DNA of 64,000 nucleotides from Butyricicoccus porcorum (GTDB lineage: Bacteria; Bacillota; Clostridia; Oscillospirales; Butyricicoccaceae). Below the pieces are notes generated by a model that did no database searches, had not been told where the DNA came from, and saw only the letters and a program-made list of their open reading frames with translations. Within the stretch, counting starts at the first letter, position 1; each line of letters opens with the position of its first letter. The stretch covers positions 124,508 through 188,507 of the forward strand of contig NZ_NHOC01000002.1 of assembly GCF_002157465.1 (NCBI RefSeq), read 5' to 3'. This document shows, piece after piece, positions 40,888-49,196 of the stretch. Position numbers and translations under genes: made by a program.

Positions 40888-42491
40888 GTATTTTAGTTGG
40901 AAATATCCGCCTTCCGCTGGAGGCATCTGAGGAGGATGCCTTTGCGGCGGCGCGGAAAAAATGTGAGCTGTCCGGCAGTGCAGTCAGGCGGGCACACCTC
41001 TACCGTGCGTCGATTGATGCACGGCGCGGACGCATCACACGCGTGCTGTCCGTCCTGCTGGAGCTGGACAGTGCAGACGCAGAAGCCGCCGCCGTGCAGC
41101 GCATTGGAAAGCCGGATGTGCGGCTGAAAAAACCGGTTCAGGAGCCAGTCCCGACGGGAACACAGCGGCTGGAACACCGCCCGGTCGTTGTAGGCTTTGG
41201 CCCCGGCGGGCTGTTTGCCGCATATGTGCTGGCAAAAAACGGCTACCGGCCGCTTGTCATCGAACGCGGGCAGGCGATTGACAGCCGTGACCGCGCAGTA
41301 GAAGCCTTTGCCGCAGGCGGTGCGTTTGATCCGTGCAGCAACATCCAGTTCGGTGAGGGCGGTGCGGGTGCGTATTCCGACGGCAAGCTGACCTCGCGCA
41401 TCAACGATCCGTTGAGCGAGTTTGTGCTGCGCACATTTGTCGCGCACGGCGCACCGGAGGAGATTTTGTGTCGTGCGAAGCCGCATATCGGCACGGATAT
41501 CCTCAAGCAGGTCGTGCGTCGGATGCGGGAGGATATCATCCGCATGGGCGGTGAAGTGCGTTTCGGCTGTGCGCTGACCGGTATGATCCAGCGCGGCGGC
41601 GCGCTGGCAGCGGCGGTTGTGGACGGGCAGGAACTTCCATGTGAACGACTGATTCTTGCAATCGGGCACAGTGCACGCGACACCTTTGAACAGCTGCATG
41701 CACAGGGTGTGTATTTTGAACCCAAGCCGTTTTCGGTTGGTGCGCGCATCGAGCATTTGCAGCGCGACATCGACCGCGGCCTGTTCGGTAAGCTCGCGGG
41801 GCATCCGGCTCTGCCACCGGCAGAATACACGCTGTCGCACCGCGAGAACGGGCGCGCGTGTTATTCCTTCTGCATGTGTCCCGGCGGGCAGGTCGTCGCA
41901 GCACAGAGCGAGCCGGATTCGATTGTGACCAACGGCATGAGCTATCATGCCCGCGATGGGCGCAATGCAAATTCCGCCATTGTCGTGTCAGTTGACCCGT
42001 CGGATTTCCCAACAGCGGATGCGCTCGGCGGTGTGGCCTTCCAGCGCCAGATAGAGCGGCAGGCCTTCCGGGTGACTGGGAACTATCAGGCGCCGTGCCA
42101 GCGGATCGGCGATTTTCTGGACGGGACGATCACCCGTCGCGCGGGCAAAGTCCGTCCGACTTATCCGCTCGGCGTGCAGTACGGTACGCTGGAGGGCATT
42201 CTGCCGGATTTTGTTGTGCGGCAGATGCAGGGCGGGCTCCGTGTATTCGGCAGAAAAATTCGCGGTTTTGATGCGGCGGATGCGCTGCTCACCGGTCCGG
42301 AAACGCGCACGAGCTCGCCGGTGCGCATCACACGGTTGGAAAACCGCCATAGCAGGCAGATTTCCGGCCTTATCCCGTGCGGCGAAGGCGCGGGCTATGC
42401 AGGCGGTATCCTGAGTGCGGCGGTGGATGGCATCGGCTGCGCACAGGAAATTTTACAGAATTTTTGTCCTCTCGAGGAAAGGAGAGATTAA
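40884..42491 (+). CDS. FAD-dependent oxidoreductase, COG2509 family
   Basis: A 535-residue flavoprotein. After an N-terminal region of about 95 residues of ferredoxin-like fold comes the FAD-binding GFGPGGLFAAYVLAKNGYRP, then a conserved SDGKLTSRINDP stretch, the active-region CMCPGGQVVAAQS and the C-terminal FAD contact GEGAGYAGGILSAAVDG. These are typical of the COG2509 'FAD-dependent dehydrogenase' family, whose substrate is unknown. The start overlaps cdaR, so it is cotranscribed with the c-di-AMP genes; a functional link is not established. Confidence 0.85.
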   Translation: MSILVGNIRLPLEASEEDAFAAARKKCELSGSAVRRAHLYRASIDARRGRITRVLSVLLELDSADAEAAAVQRIGKPDVRLKKPVQEPVPTGTQRLEHRPVVVGFGPGGLFAAYVLAKNGYRPLVIERGQAIDSRDRAVEAFAAGGAFDPCSNIQFGEGGAGAYSDGKLTSRINDPLSEFVLRTFVAHGAPEEILCRAKPHIGTDILKQVVRRMREDIIRMGGEVRFGCALTGMIQRGGALAAAVVDGQELPCERLILAIGHSARDTFEQLHAQGVYFEPKPFSVGARIEHLQRDIDRGLFGKLAGHPALPPAEYTLSHRENGRACYSFCMCPGGQVVAAQSEPDSIVTNGMSYHARDGRNANSAIVVSVDPSDFPTADALGGVAFQRQIERQAFRVTGNYQAPCQRIGDFLDGTITRRAGKVRPTYPLGVQYGTLEGILPDFVVRQMQGGLRVFGRKIRGFDAADALLTGPETRTSSPVRITRLENRHSRQISGLIPCGEGAGYAGGILSAAVDGIGCAQEILQNFCPLEERRD

Positions 42492-42493
42492 AT

Positions 42494-42895
42494 ATGCAGC
42501 AGATTGCTGTTGTCAAGCGCCTGTTGCCGGACAATCAGGCGGAATTGCAAGTGTCGCGGCAGACAGCCTGTGGGCATGACTGCTCCAACTGCGGCGGCTG
42601 CGGCGAGATTGTTTCCAAGCCGATTCTGGTGATTGCAGACAATTCCATTGGCGCAGAGGTCGGTGAAGCGGTCATGATTACCGGCAGCTCGAAGCAGGTA
42701 CTCGGTCTGGCAGCCGTGCTCTATGTCGTTCCGGTTGTGTTGTTCTTTGCCCTTTACGGCGTTGCTGCCGTGCTTTCGCTCCCGATTCCGGGGCTGTGGG
42801 GCGGCATCGGCTTCTTTGGCGGCATCTTTGCCGCGAAAAAAGTGAACGACCGGCAGAAGGATAAAAAGCCGGTGTATACTATTTCAAAATTGTAA
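42494..42895 (+). CDS. RseC/MucC-like SoxR-reducing system protein
   Basis: A 133-residue protein with an N-terminal cysteine cluster CGHDCSNCGGCGE (about residues 24-36), a beta-rich linker and two membrane helices (about 68-90 and 95-112). This is the RseC/MucC layout, a family linked to reduction of Fe-S regulators and to Rnf complexes. AAGGAGAG precedes the ATG at 42494, 3 bases after the flavoprotein gene, so they are coupled. The four Cys residues could hold an Fe-S cluster. Confidence 0.85.
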   Translation: MQQIAVVKRLLPDNQAELQVSRQTACGHDCSNCGGCGEIVSKPILVIADNSIGAEVGEAVMITGSSKQVLGLAAVLYVVPVVLFFALYGVAAVLSLPIPGLWGGIGFFGGIFAAKKVNDRQKDKKPVYTISKL

Positions 42896-42901
42896 ACTTT
42901 C

Positions 42902-42930
42902 AGGGCTGACACTTGCGTCAGCCTTGTATT
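42902..42930 (+). terminator. Weak terminator after the rseC-like gene
   Basis: AGGGCTGAC pairs with GTCAGCCTT around ACTTGC. The tail TGTATTCTTT is only moderately T-rich. Confidence 0.6.
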
Positions 42931-42970
42931 CTTTGGCAAGATACAGTAAAATGTATCAGTGAGGTGAAGC

Positions 42971-43849
42971 ATGTTCGGATTTGTCCGCCCGCTGCGCGGC
43001 GAGCTGAAGGTTCGCGAATGGGAGCGCTTCCAGAGCGTCTATTGCGGGCTTTGCCATACCATCCGCAGCCATTATGGGCTGCTTCAGACAGTCATGCACA
43101 GCTATGACTGTACCTATCTGGCGCTGGTACTGTGTGCGCTGGAGGAAGAGGGCGGAAGCTGCAAAAAACGGTGTATCATGCACCCGCTGCGCCGCCGCAC
43201 CTGTGCGGCAGAGAGCGATGGCATGCGCCGCGCGGCAGCGGTGAGCGTCATTCTGTCGTGGCATAAGCTGGAGGACAATGCGCACGATGAGCGCGGGTTC
43301 AAACGGCTCGGCGCACGCGCCCTGCAATTTCTGCTGCGGCGTGGATATCGCAAGGCAGCGCGTGACCTGCCTGCGTTTGACGTGTGCACACGGACATGTC
43401 TCGACGAGCTCGGGCAGCTGGAACGGCAGAAAACAGCCTCCCTTGACCGCCCGGCGGACGCATTTGCACGTATTCTGCGCGCGGCTGTTGCGGATTACAG
43501 CGCAGACAGCCGTATTTTGGAAGAGATGTTTTATCACACCGGAAGATGGATTTACTTAATTGACGCCTGCGATGATGTGGCGGAGGATTTCCAGTCCGGC
43601 AGCTATAACCCGGTTGTTCTGCGCTGGCAGCTCACACAGCCGTCCATTGAACCGGTCAGAGAGGCCATGAATCACACGCTGCTGCAATCGCTGGCGGCGT
43701 CGTATCACGCATATGTTTTGCTGCGTCCGTACCGGGACGCGGGGATAATAGAGAATATATTGTGCCAGGGTCTGCCGGAAATCACACGGCAGGTACTGAA
43801 TGGCACGTTTACAAATCACGGAGGAAAGAACAGGCATGGATCCTTATAA
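42971..43849 (+). CDS. DUF5685 family protein
   Basis: A 292-residue mostly helical protein beginning MFGFVRPLRGELKVREWERF, with a Cys pattern YCGLCHTI near residue 25 and CKKRCIMHPL near 65. The conserved WIYLIDACDDVAEDF (about 195) has Asp residues arranged like a metal-binding site. The family name is DUF5685; the function is unknown. Its gene is followed by, and overlaps by 14 bases, a DnaJ-domain gene, a pairing I have seen as typical of this family in Clostridia. Confidence 0.8.
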   Translation: MFGFVRPLRGELKVREWERFQSVYCGLCHTIRSHYGLLQTVMHSYDCTYLALVLCALEEEGGSCKKRCIMHPLRRRTCAAESDGMRRAAAVSVILSWHKLEDNAHDERGFKRLGARALQFLLRRGYRKAARDLPAFDVCTRTCLDELGQLERQKTASLDRPADAFARILRAAVADYSADSRILEEMFYHTGRWIYLIDACDDVAEDFQSGSYNPVVLRWQLTQPSIEPVREAMNHTLLQSLAASYHAYVLLRPYRDAGIIENILCQGLPEITRQVLNGTFTNHGGKNRHGSL

Positions 43850-44450
43850 AGTACTCGGCGTTTCGCCGTCGGCTTCGGATGATGAGGTCAAGCGGGCATA
43901 CCGCGACCTCGCACGCAAATATCACCCCGACAACTATGTCGATAACCCGCTTGCAGATCTTGCAAAGGAAAAAATGCAGGAGATCAATGACGCCTATGAT
44001 ACCATCATGAAACAGCGTCAGAATGGAGGAGCTTCCTCCAGCGGGCAGAGCTACACCCAGCAGGGTGGCTACAGCGGAAGCTATGGCGGCTACAGTGGGA
44101 CAAACGCCGGTATTTACAATCAGGTGCGCAATGCGATCAATGTCGGCAATATCGGCATGGCAGAGGAACTGCTCTCCCGCATTTCACAGCGCGATGCCGA
44201 ATGGCATTATCTGCGCGCAGCGGTCTGCTACCGAAAGGGCTGGTTTGATGAGGCGATGCAGGAGATCAATCAGGCGTGCACGATGGCACCGAATAACACG
44301 GAATACCGCCGTATGCAGAGCATGCTGAGCAACAGCTCTGCCTATGGCGGGTACCGTCCGATGCAGCAGAACGATGCCATGGACTGCTGTACGCAAATGC
44401 TGTGCCTCAACTGCCTGTGCAATTGCTGCGGCGGAGGCGGAGGCTGCTGA
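43836..44450 (+). CDS. DnaJ-domain protein with Cys-rich C-terminus
   Basis: A 204-residue protein. Residues 1-65 are a J domain (MDPYKVLGVSPSASDDEVKR, with the HPD motif in KYHPDNY) that should stimulate Hsp70/DnaK. A Gly/Ser/Gln/Tyr-rich linker follows, then a TPR-like helical stretch (about 95-165). The protein ends in a cluster with eight cysteines, CCTQMLCLNCLCNCCGGGGGC, split around residue 190, which might bind metal. I chose the ATG at 43836 because GGAGG lies 11 bases upstream. It overlaps the DUF5685 gene. Confidence 0.85.
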   Translation: MDPYKVLGVSPSASDDEVKRAYRDLARKYHPDNYVDNPLADLAKEKMQEINDAYDTIMKQRQNGGASSSGQSYTQQGGYSGSYGGYSGTNAGIYNQVRNAINVGNIGMAEELLSRISQRDAEWHYLRAAVCYRKGWFDEAMQEINQACTMAPNNTEYRRMQSMLSNSSAYGGYRPMQQNDAMDCCTQMLCLNCLCNCCGGGGGC

Positions 44451-44464
44451 TTCAGAAGCGAAGG

Positions 44465-44490
44465 GGATTGCCGGACGGCAGTCCTTTTTT
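44465..44490 (+). terminator. Terminator after the DnaJ-domain gene
   Basis: GGATTGCC pairs with GGCAGTCC (one G-U) around GGAC, followed by TTTTTT. Confidence 0.88.
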
Positions 44491-44523
44491 CACAGATCAA
44501 CAGAGATATAGGGAGAGAATGAA

Positions 44524-44958
44524 ATGAGCGGGAGGAATAACGGAATGTGGTTTGTCTTCGCACTGCTGTCCGCAATCTTTGCGGCACTCACCTCTATATT
44601 GGCGAAGGTGGGGATTGAAGGTGTCAATTCCACACTGGCGACCGCCATCCGCACGGCAGTTGTGCTGTTGATGGCATGGGGCATGGTTTTTCTGACCAAT
44701 ACGCAGGGAGGAATTGCACAAATCGGCAGAAAGAGCTGGATTTTTCTGATTTTATCCGGCCTGGCAACCGGTGTATCATGGTTGTGCTATTATAGGGCGT
44801 TACAGATCGGTGAGGCGTCGAAGGTTGTGCCGGTGGATAAGCTCAGCGTAGTTATCACGCTGGTGCTGGCCGTTGTTTTCCTGCATGAAAAAATGACCGC
44901 GAAATCACTGATCGGTGCGGCGCTCATCACGGCAGGGACGCTGGTCATGGTGGTATAG
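44524..44958 (+). CDS. EamA/DMT-family half-size transporter
   Basis: A 144-residue protein with five hydrophobic helices and the EamA features SAIFAALTSILAKVGIEGVN, GLATGVSWLCYYRALQIGEA, KVVPVDKLSVVITLVLAVVF and IGAALITAGTLVMV. Full DMT transporters have two such halves, so a single half presumably forms dimers. Substrate unknown. GGGAGAGAATGAA precedes the ATG. Confidence 0.88.
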   Translation: MSGRNNGMWFVFALLSAIFAALTSILAKVGIEGVNSTLATAIRTAVVLLMAWGMVFLTNTQGGIAQIGRKSWIFLILSGLATGVSWLCYYRALQIGEASKVVPVDKLSVVITLVLAVVFLHEKMTAKSLIGAALITAGTLVMVV

Positions 44959-45007
44959 ATATGCTGCCAGCCAAATTTTTTTGAAAGACAGAAGGATGTG
45001 ACCATTT

Positions 45008-45511
45008 ATGCAAAGCAAGACAAAAACTCTGACTTTCTGTGCGATGATGACCGCGCTGGGCATTCTTTTCCTGATGATGGGGTCGATGATGCCGGGCATG
45101 TGGGTTGCATTTACGGCGATTGCCGGTGTTGTCGCCGCGCTGACTGTTGTACAGGGCAATTTGGCTTACGGCCTGCTGACCGTCATTGCGACGGCACTGT
45201 TGTCAGCGCTCATCGTGCCGGCAAAGGAGATTGCACTGCTGTATGCGGCTTTTTTCGGCCCGTATACGCTGGTGAAGAATCTGATCGAGCGCCTGCATAA
45301 CCTTCCGTTGGAATGGGTGCTCAAGCTGCTGTTCTGCGGGATTGTCTCTGCGTTGCTGTTCCTGTTTGCTGACAGTGTGCTTGCTATGGTGCCGGCTGTA
45401 CTCGCCAGCCATATCTGGCTGTTCCTTCCGGCTGTGCTCTTCGTTTTTGCCGCGTATGATATTGTTTTCTCAAAACTGATTGTTTATCTATTTCAACGGT
45501 TGCATATCTAG
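45008..45511 (+). CDS. Integral membrane protein, ECF-transporter S-component-like
   Basis: A 167-residue hydrophobic protein with about five or six helices, beginning TLTFCAMMTALGILFLMMGS. The size, the short N-terminal TFCAMMTALGI and the helix spacing recall the MptD/ECF S-component type, but no family-specific ligand motif is visible. AGAAGGATG lies upstream. It follows the EamA gene by 49 bases and may be cotranscribed. No ECF ATPase genes are nearby. Confidence 0.6.
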   Translation: MQSKTKTLTFCAMMTALGILFLMMGSMMPGMWVAFTAIAGVVAALTVVQGNLAYGLLTVIATALLSALIVPAKEIALLYAAFFGPYTLVKNLIERLHNLPLEWVLKLLFCGIVSALLFLFADSVLAMVPAVLASHIWLFLPAVLFVFAAYDIVFSKLIVYLFQRLHI

Positions 45512-45557
45512 GCGCTATCTGAAAACCAAGAAAATGACGAATATTTCGCAAAGACGA

Positions 45558-45625
45558 GGTCGATTCGAGACAACAACATGCGGGAATCCTTCCGGATTTC
45601 AAGTGTTGTTAACGAGGAAGCGACC
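45558..45625 (+). ncRNA. Candidate structured RNA of unknown type
   Basis: Nested pairings can be drawn: an outer helix GGTCG/CGACC (45558-45562 with 45621-45625), a middle AACAAC/GTTGTT (45572-45577 with 45605-45610) and a 7-bp inner hairpin GGAATCC-TTCC-GGATTTC (45583-45600). I cannot match it to a known riboswitch. Confidence 0.3.
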
Positions 45626-45798
45626 CGTATTTGTAGAAATAGTCAAAATTTTCGACTTTTCAGATACGTCCTATATATAAAACTAGCATAGATCACAATG
45701 AAAAGGAGAAAAAGAAAGAAAAATTTGTATACAATGTAAGAAAATGGCCCGTTTCGCTTGAACACAAGTGATGCGGGCTGTTAAAATAACATGGAAAC

Positions 45799-45837
45799 CC
45801 CTTTTGAGAGCGAGCAAAGAGAGCAAAAGGGATTTTT
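45799..45837 (+). terminator. Terminator-like hairpin in the yicC leader
   Basis: CCCTTTTG pairs with CAAAAGGG around an 18-base loop, followed by ATTTTTG. It may end read-through from upstream, since yicC's own site starts 15 bases later. Confidence 0.65.
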
Positions 45838-45864
45838 GAATTTGTGAATATGGGAGGAATTTCC

Positions 45865-46740
45865 TTGAGAAGCATGACCGGATACGGCAGAGCCCGCCAG
45901 ACGCTGCATGAGCGCGACATTACGGTGGAGCTCCGTTCCGTCAACCATCGATATCTCGACGTCAATGTGAAGGCACCGCGCATTTATGGCTTTCTGGAAG
46001 AGGCGGCGAAAACTGCTGTCGCTGCGCTGATTGCGCGCGGAAAGGTAGATGTATTTATTTCCATCGATTCCGGTGCGTCGGGCGATGTGCGCATTTCGCT
46101 CAACCACAAGATTTTGGAGGGCTATCTGGACGCCCTGCACGAGATGCGCGACCAGTATGGGCTGGCAGATGACATCAGTGTAATGAGCCTGGCACGCCTG
46201 CCGGATGTCTTTTCTTCCGAAAAACAGGAGGCGGATGCCGACGAGCTGACAAAGGATGTACTGGCGGTACTGGCTGCCGCTGGCGCGGACTTCTGCGCGA
46301 TGCGCGCGCGCGAGGGCGCCAAGATGAAGGAGGATATCCTGTCCCGCGGACAGACCATCCTGAAGCTGGTCGCCGAGGTGGAACAGCGCTCGCCGCAGGC
46401 GGTGGAGGAATACCGCGCCAAGCTGACCGCGCGCATGAATGAGGTGCTCGCGGATACGACGATTGATCCGCAGCGCATTCTGGCGGAGGCAGCTATTTAT
46501 GCTGATCGAACGGCGGTTGCCGAAGAAACCGTCCGCCTGCGCAGCCATATGCACCAGATGGAGGTTATGGCGGCAGAGGAAAAGCCCATCGGACGCAAGC
46601 TGGATTTCCTCGTCCAGGAGATGAACCGCGAAGCGAATACCATCGGCTCGAAGGCAAATGACATCGAGCTGGCAAAAATCGTTGTGGACATCAAGTCGGA
46701 GATCGAAAAGATCCGCGAACAGATCCAGAATATCGAATAA
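45865..46740 (+). CDS. yicC: YicC/YloC-family endoribonuclease
   Basis: A 291-residue protein with the YicC_N domain ([10 protein letters not shown] at the start, [18 protein letters not shown]) and a C-terminal DUF1732 domain ([20 protein letters not shown], ending [20 protein letters not shown]). YicC is an RNase that acts on some small RNAs. I chose the TTG at 45865 because GGGAGGA lies 6 bases upstream and the family begins with (I)RSMTG; the frame's earlier GTG has no site. It opens the housekeeping cluster ahead of remA and gmk, as in other Firmicutes. Confidence 0.93.
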   Translation: MRSMTGYGRARQTLHERDITVELRSVNHRYLDVNVKAPRIYGFLEEAAKTAVAALIARGKVDVFISIDSGASGDVRISLNHKILEGYLDALHEMRDQYGLADDISVMSLARLPDVFSSEKQEADADELTKDVLAVLAAAGADFCAMRAREGAKMKEDILSRGQTILKLVAEVEQRSPQAVEEYRAKLTARMNEVLADTTIDPQRILAEAAIYADRTAVAEETVRLRSHMHQMEVMAAEEKPIGRKLDFLVQEMNREANTIGSKANDIELAKIVVDIKSEIEKIREQIQNIE

Positions 46741-46756
46741 CCGGAGGCATATTCCG

Positions 46757-47023
46757 ATGAAGCTCATCAACATTGGGTTTGGCAACATGATTTCCGCAGA
46801 CCGGCTGATTGCGATTGTTTCGCCGGATTCTGCGCCGATCAAACGCATTGTACAGGAGGCGCGTGAGCGCAATATGCTGATTGATGCCTCCTATGGCAGG
46901 CGCACACGCGCCGTCATTGTGATGGACAGTGATCATGTGGTGCTGTCCGCAATCCTGCCGGAGACCATTTCCGGCAGAGCGGGAAACCGCGAGAACGAAA
47001 ACGAGGTGAATGACGATGAGTAA
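46757..47023 (+). CDS. remA: RemA/DUF370-family DNA-binding regulator
   Basis: An 88-residue member of the RemA (DUF370) family: [54 protein letters not shown]. In Bacillus RemA forms rings that bind DNA and activate matrix and osmoprotection genes. The site between yicC and gmk is the standard one. It overlaps the gmk start by 8 bases and has an acidic tail. Confidence 0.93.
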   Translation: MKLINIGFGNMISADRLIAIVSPDSAPIKRIVQEARERNMLIDASYGRRTRAVIVMDSDHVVLSAILPETISGRAGNRENENEVNDDE

Positions 47024-47600
47024 GCAGGGAATTCTTTTTGTCCTGACCGGCCCGTCCGGTGTAGGCAAGGGAACGGTCCTCGCGGAGGTGTGCAAGCAGA
47101 AGGAGCTGTATCTGTCCACCTCTGCTACGACGCGCGAACCGCGCCCGGGTGAACAGGACGGTGTGCAGTATTATTTCCTGACGCGTGAGCAGTTCGAGCA
47201 GAAGGTCGCGGAAAACGGCTTTCTTGAGCATGCGGAGTTCAGCGGGAATTGCTATGGAACACCGGCGGAACCGGTGGATGCGCAGCTGGACGCGGGGCAC
47301 GACGTCATGCTGGAAATCGAAGTACAGGGTGCGATGCAGGTACACCAGATGCGCCCGGATGCTGTGCGCATTTTTATCGCACCGCCGAGCTTTGCCGAGT
47401 TGGAACGTCGTCTGACCGGACGCGGGACAGAGGATGCCGACGCGGTGCGCCGCCGTCTGGAGACCGCGAAGCATGAGCTGACGCTGGCAAAGGAGTTTGA
47501 TTACATCGTTGTCAACAACACTGTGGAACAGGCGACAGCCGATGTGCTGGCGATTCTGCGCGCGGAGAACTGCCGCGCGGCACAAGTAGAAATTAAGTAA
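47016..47600 (+). CDS. gmk: Guanylate kinase
   Basis: Gmk phosphorylates GMP to GDP with ATP. The 194-residue product has the P-loop [10 protein letters not shown], the GMP-binding [20 protein letters not shown] and the lid [20 protein letters not shown] prefer the ATG at 47016 to the one at 47010 because GAGG is at a better distance. It is cotranscribed with yicC, remA and rpoZ. Confidence 0.97.
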   Translation: MSKQGILFVLTGPSGVGKGTVLAEVCKQKELYLSTSATTREPRPGEQDGVQYYFLTREQFEQKVAENGFLEHAEFSGNCYGTPAEPVDAQLDAGHDVMLEIEVQGAMQVHQMRPDAVRIFIAPPSFAELERRLTGRGTEDADAVRRRLETAKHELTLAKEFDYIVVNNTVEQATADVLAILRAENCRAAQVEIK

Positions 47601-47651
47601 AACAAGCAGGCGGTTTGTGCCGCCGATGACAATAGAAGGAGCGAAAATAGT

Positions 47652-47984
47652 ATGTTAAAGCCGTCTATGCAGGATCTGATGAAGAGAGTCAACAATCGTT
47701 ATCTGTTGGTCAACCTCGCCGCACAGCGCGCGCGTGATCTGTCCGCAGAGGAAGAAAATTCCGGCGTCAAGCTGGAAGAGAAACCGATCAAGATTGCACT
47801 GGATGAAATCTGCGACGACAAGATTGAGTACCGTCCGGGCCCGAAGCCGCAGGCAGAGGATCTGCTGGCAGCAGCGAGCGCACAGGACATCAGCGCGGCG
47901 GACGATATGCTGATGAGCGCAGAGGATGAAGTTGTTTCTCTGGATGATGAGGCAGACGAAGCGCCGGTGCTGGAGGATCTGTAA
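47652..47984 (+). CDS. rpoZ: DNA-directed RNA polymerase omega subunit
   Basis: A 110-residue protein beginning MLKPSMQDLMKRVNNRYLLV, followed by NLAAQRARDLSAE and KPIKIALDEI, the RpoZ core. The C-terminal 40 residues are an acidic tail. RpoZ helps assemble RNA polymerase. It lies between gmk and coaBC as usual. Confidence 0.92.
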   Translation: MLKPSMQDLMKRVNNRYLLVNLAAQRARDLSAEEENSGVKLEEKPIKIALDEICDDKIEYRPGPKPQAEDLLAAASAQDISAADDMLMSAEDEVVSLDDEADEAPVLEDL

Positions 47985-47987
47985 GAG

Positions 47988-49196
47988 ATGGATTTTTCCG
48001 GCAAAACCGTGGTACTTGGTGTCACCGGGGGCATTGCCGCTTATAAGGCATGCGATCTGGTGAGCCGGCTGCGGAAAAAGGATATCAAAATTCATGTTAT
48101 CCTGACAAAACACGCCTGTGAATTTGTTCAGCCGCTGACGTTCGAGGTACTGTCCGGCGCGCGCGCCGTGACCGACCAGTTTAACCGCGATTTCCCATGG
48201 GAGGTCGAACATATTTCACTGGCAAAGGCGGCGGATGTCTTTGCCGTCGTCCCGGCGACCGCAAATATTCTGGGCAAATATGCGCATGGCATTGCAGATG
48301 ATATGCTGTCGACGACATTGCTTGCAACGCGCGCTCCGGTGCTGTTTGCGCCCGCAATGAACACCGCAATGTATGAAAATCCTGCGGTGCAGGATAACAT
48401 TGCGGCGCTGCGCGCACGCGGCTGTCTGTTTGTCGAACCGGCGTGCGGACATCTGGCGTGCGGGGATACCGGGCGCGGCAAGCTGGCAGATGTCGAGGTC
48501 ATCGAACAGGCAATTCTGGACGCACTGACCGAAAAGGATATGAAGGGCATGCGCGTGACAGTCACGGCGGGCCCGACGCGCGAAGCGCTCGACCCGGTAC
48601 GCTTCCTGTCCAACCATTCGACCGGAAAGATGGGCTATGCCATCGCGCGCAGCGCGAAAATGCGCGGCGCAGAGGTGACACTGGTTTCCGGCCCGGTGGC
48701 ACTGCCGCCGGTGGATGGCGTGAACATGGTGTCGGTCACCTCTGCCTGTGACATGCGGCAGGCGGTCATAGATGCGCTGCCGCAGTCGGATTTCGTCATC
48801 AAGGCGGCGGCGGTCGGTGATTACCGCCCGGCGCAGTTTCAGGACGATAAAATCAAAAAACACGACGATGATATGAGCGTTGCACTCGTGCGCAACCCGG
48901 ATATTCTGGCAGAAATCGGCCAGAAACGCCGGGACGATCAGGTAATCTGTGGATTTTCGATGGAGACTCGTGATTTGGTGGAAAATTCAACCAAAAAGCT
49001 GAAGAGCAAAAACTGCGATGTCATTGTTGCGAATAATCTGAAGGTAAAAGGCGCGGGCTTTGCGGGTGACACCAACGTGGTGACACTGCTGTACCGCGAC
49101 GGCACGCGTGAGCCGCTTGAGCTGATGGGCAAGGGCGATGTGGCGGATATCCTGCTTGACCGCCTGCTCGCGCTGTGGAAGAGCAAGCAGTCGTGA
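47988..49196 (+). CDS. coaBC: Bifunctional phosphopantothenoylcysteine decarboxylase/synthase CoaBC
   Basis: CoaBC makes 4'-phosphopantetheine in two steps of coenzyme A synthesis. The 402-residue product has the FMN-dependent CoaC half first (VLGVTGGIAAYKACDLVSRL; active His in WEVEHISLAKAAD; APAMNTAMYENPAVQDN) and the CTP-dependent CoaB half from about 190 (VTVTAGPTREALDPVRFLSN, STGKMGYAIA, KAAAVGDYRP). It starts 3 bases after rpoZ and its stop overlaps priA. Confidence 0.97.
   Translation: MDFSGKTVVLGVTGGIAAYKACDLVSRLRKKDIKIHVILTKHACEFVQPLTFEVLSGARAVTDQFNRDFPWEVEHISLAKAADVFAVVPATANILGKYAHGIADDMLSTTLLATRAPVLFAPAMNTAMYENPAVQDNIAALRARGCLFVEPACGHLACGDTGRGKLADVEVIEQAILDALTEKDMKGMRVTVTAGPTREALDPVRFLSNHSTGKMGYAIARSAKMRGAEVTLVSGPVALPPVDGVNMVSVTSACDMRQAVIDALPQSDFVIKAAAVGDYRPAQFQDDKIKKHDDDMSVALVRNPDILAEIGQKRRDDQVICGFSMETRDLVENSTKKLKSKNCDVIVANNLKVKGAGFAGDTNVVTLLYRDGTREPLELMGKGDVADILLDRLLALWKSKQS

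Larger units (their letters stand above)
45512..45864. other. Intergenic region before yicC, with several stem-loops
   Basis: No protein gene is seen. It contains a foldable segment at 45558-45625, an AT-rich stretch (45640-45745), a hairpin GCCCG...CGGGC at 45748-45778 and a terminator-like hairpin at 45799-45837. Confidence 0.6.

Noticed and set aside
45558-45625. Match to a known riboswitch (ZTP, THF, preQ1, guanidine) or SRP RNA
   Set aside because: The conserved core bases of these RNAs are not present, so it is listed only as an unidentified candidate.
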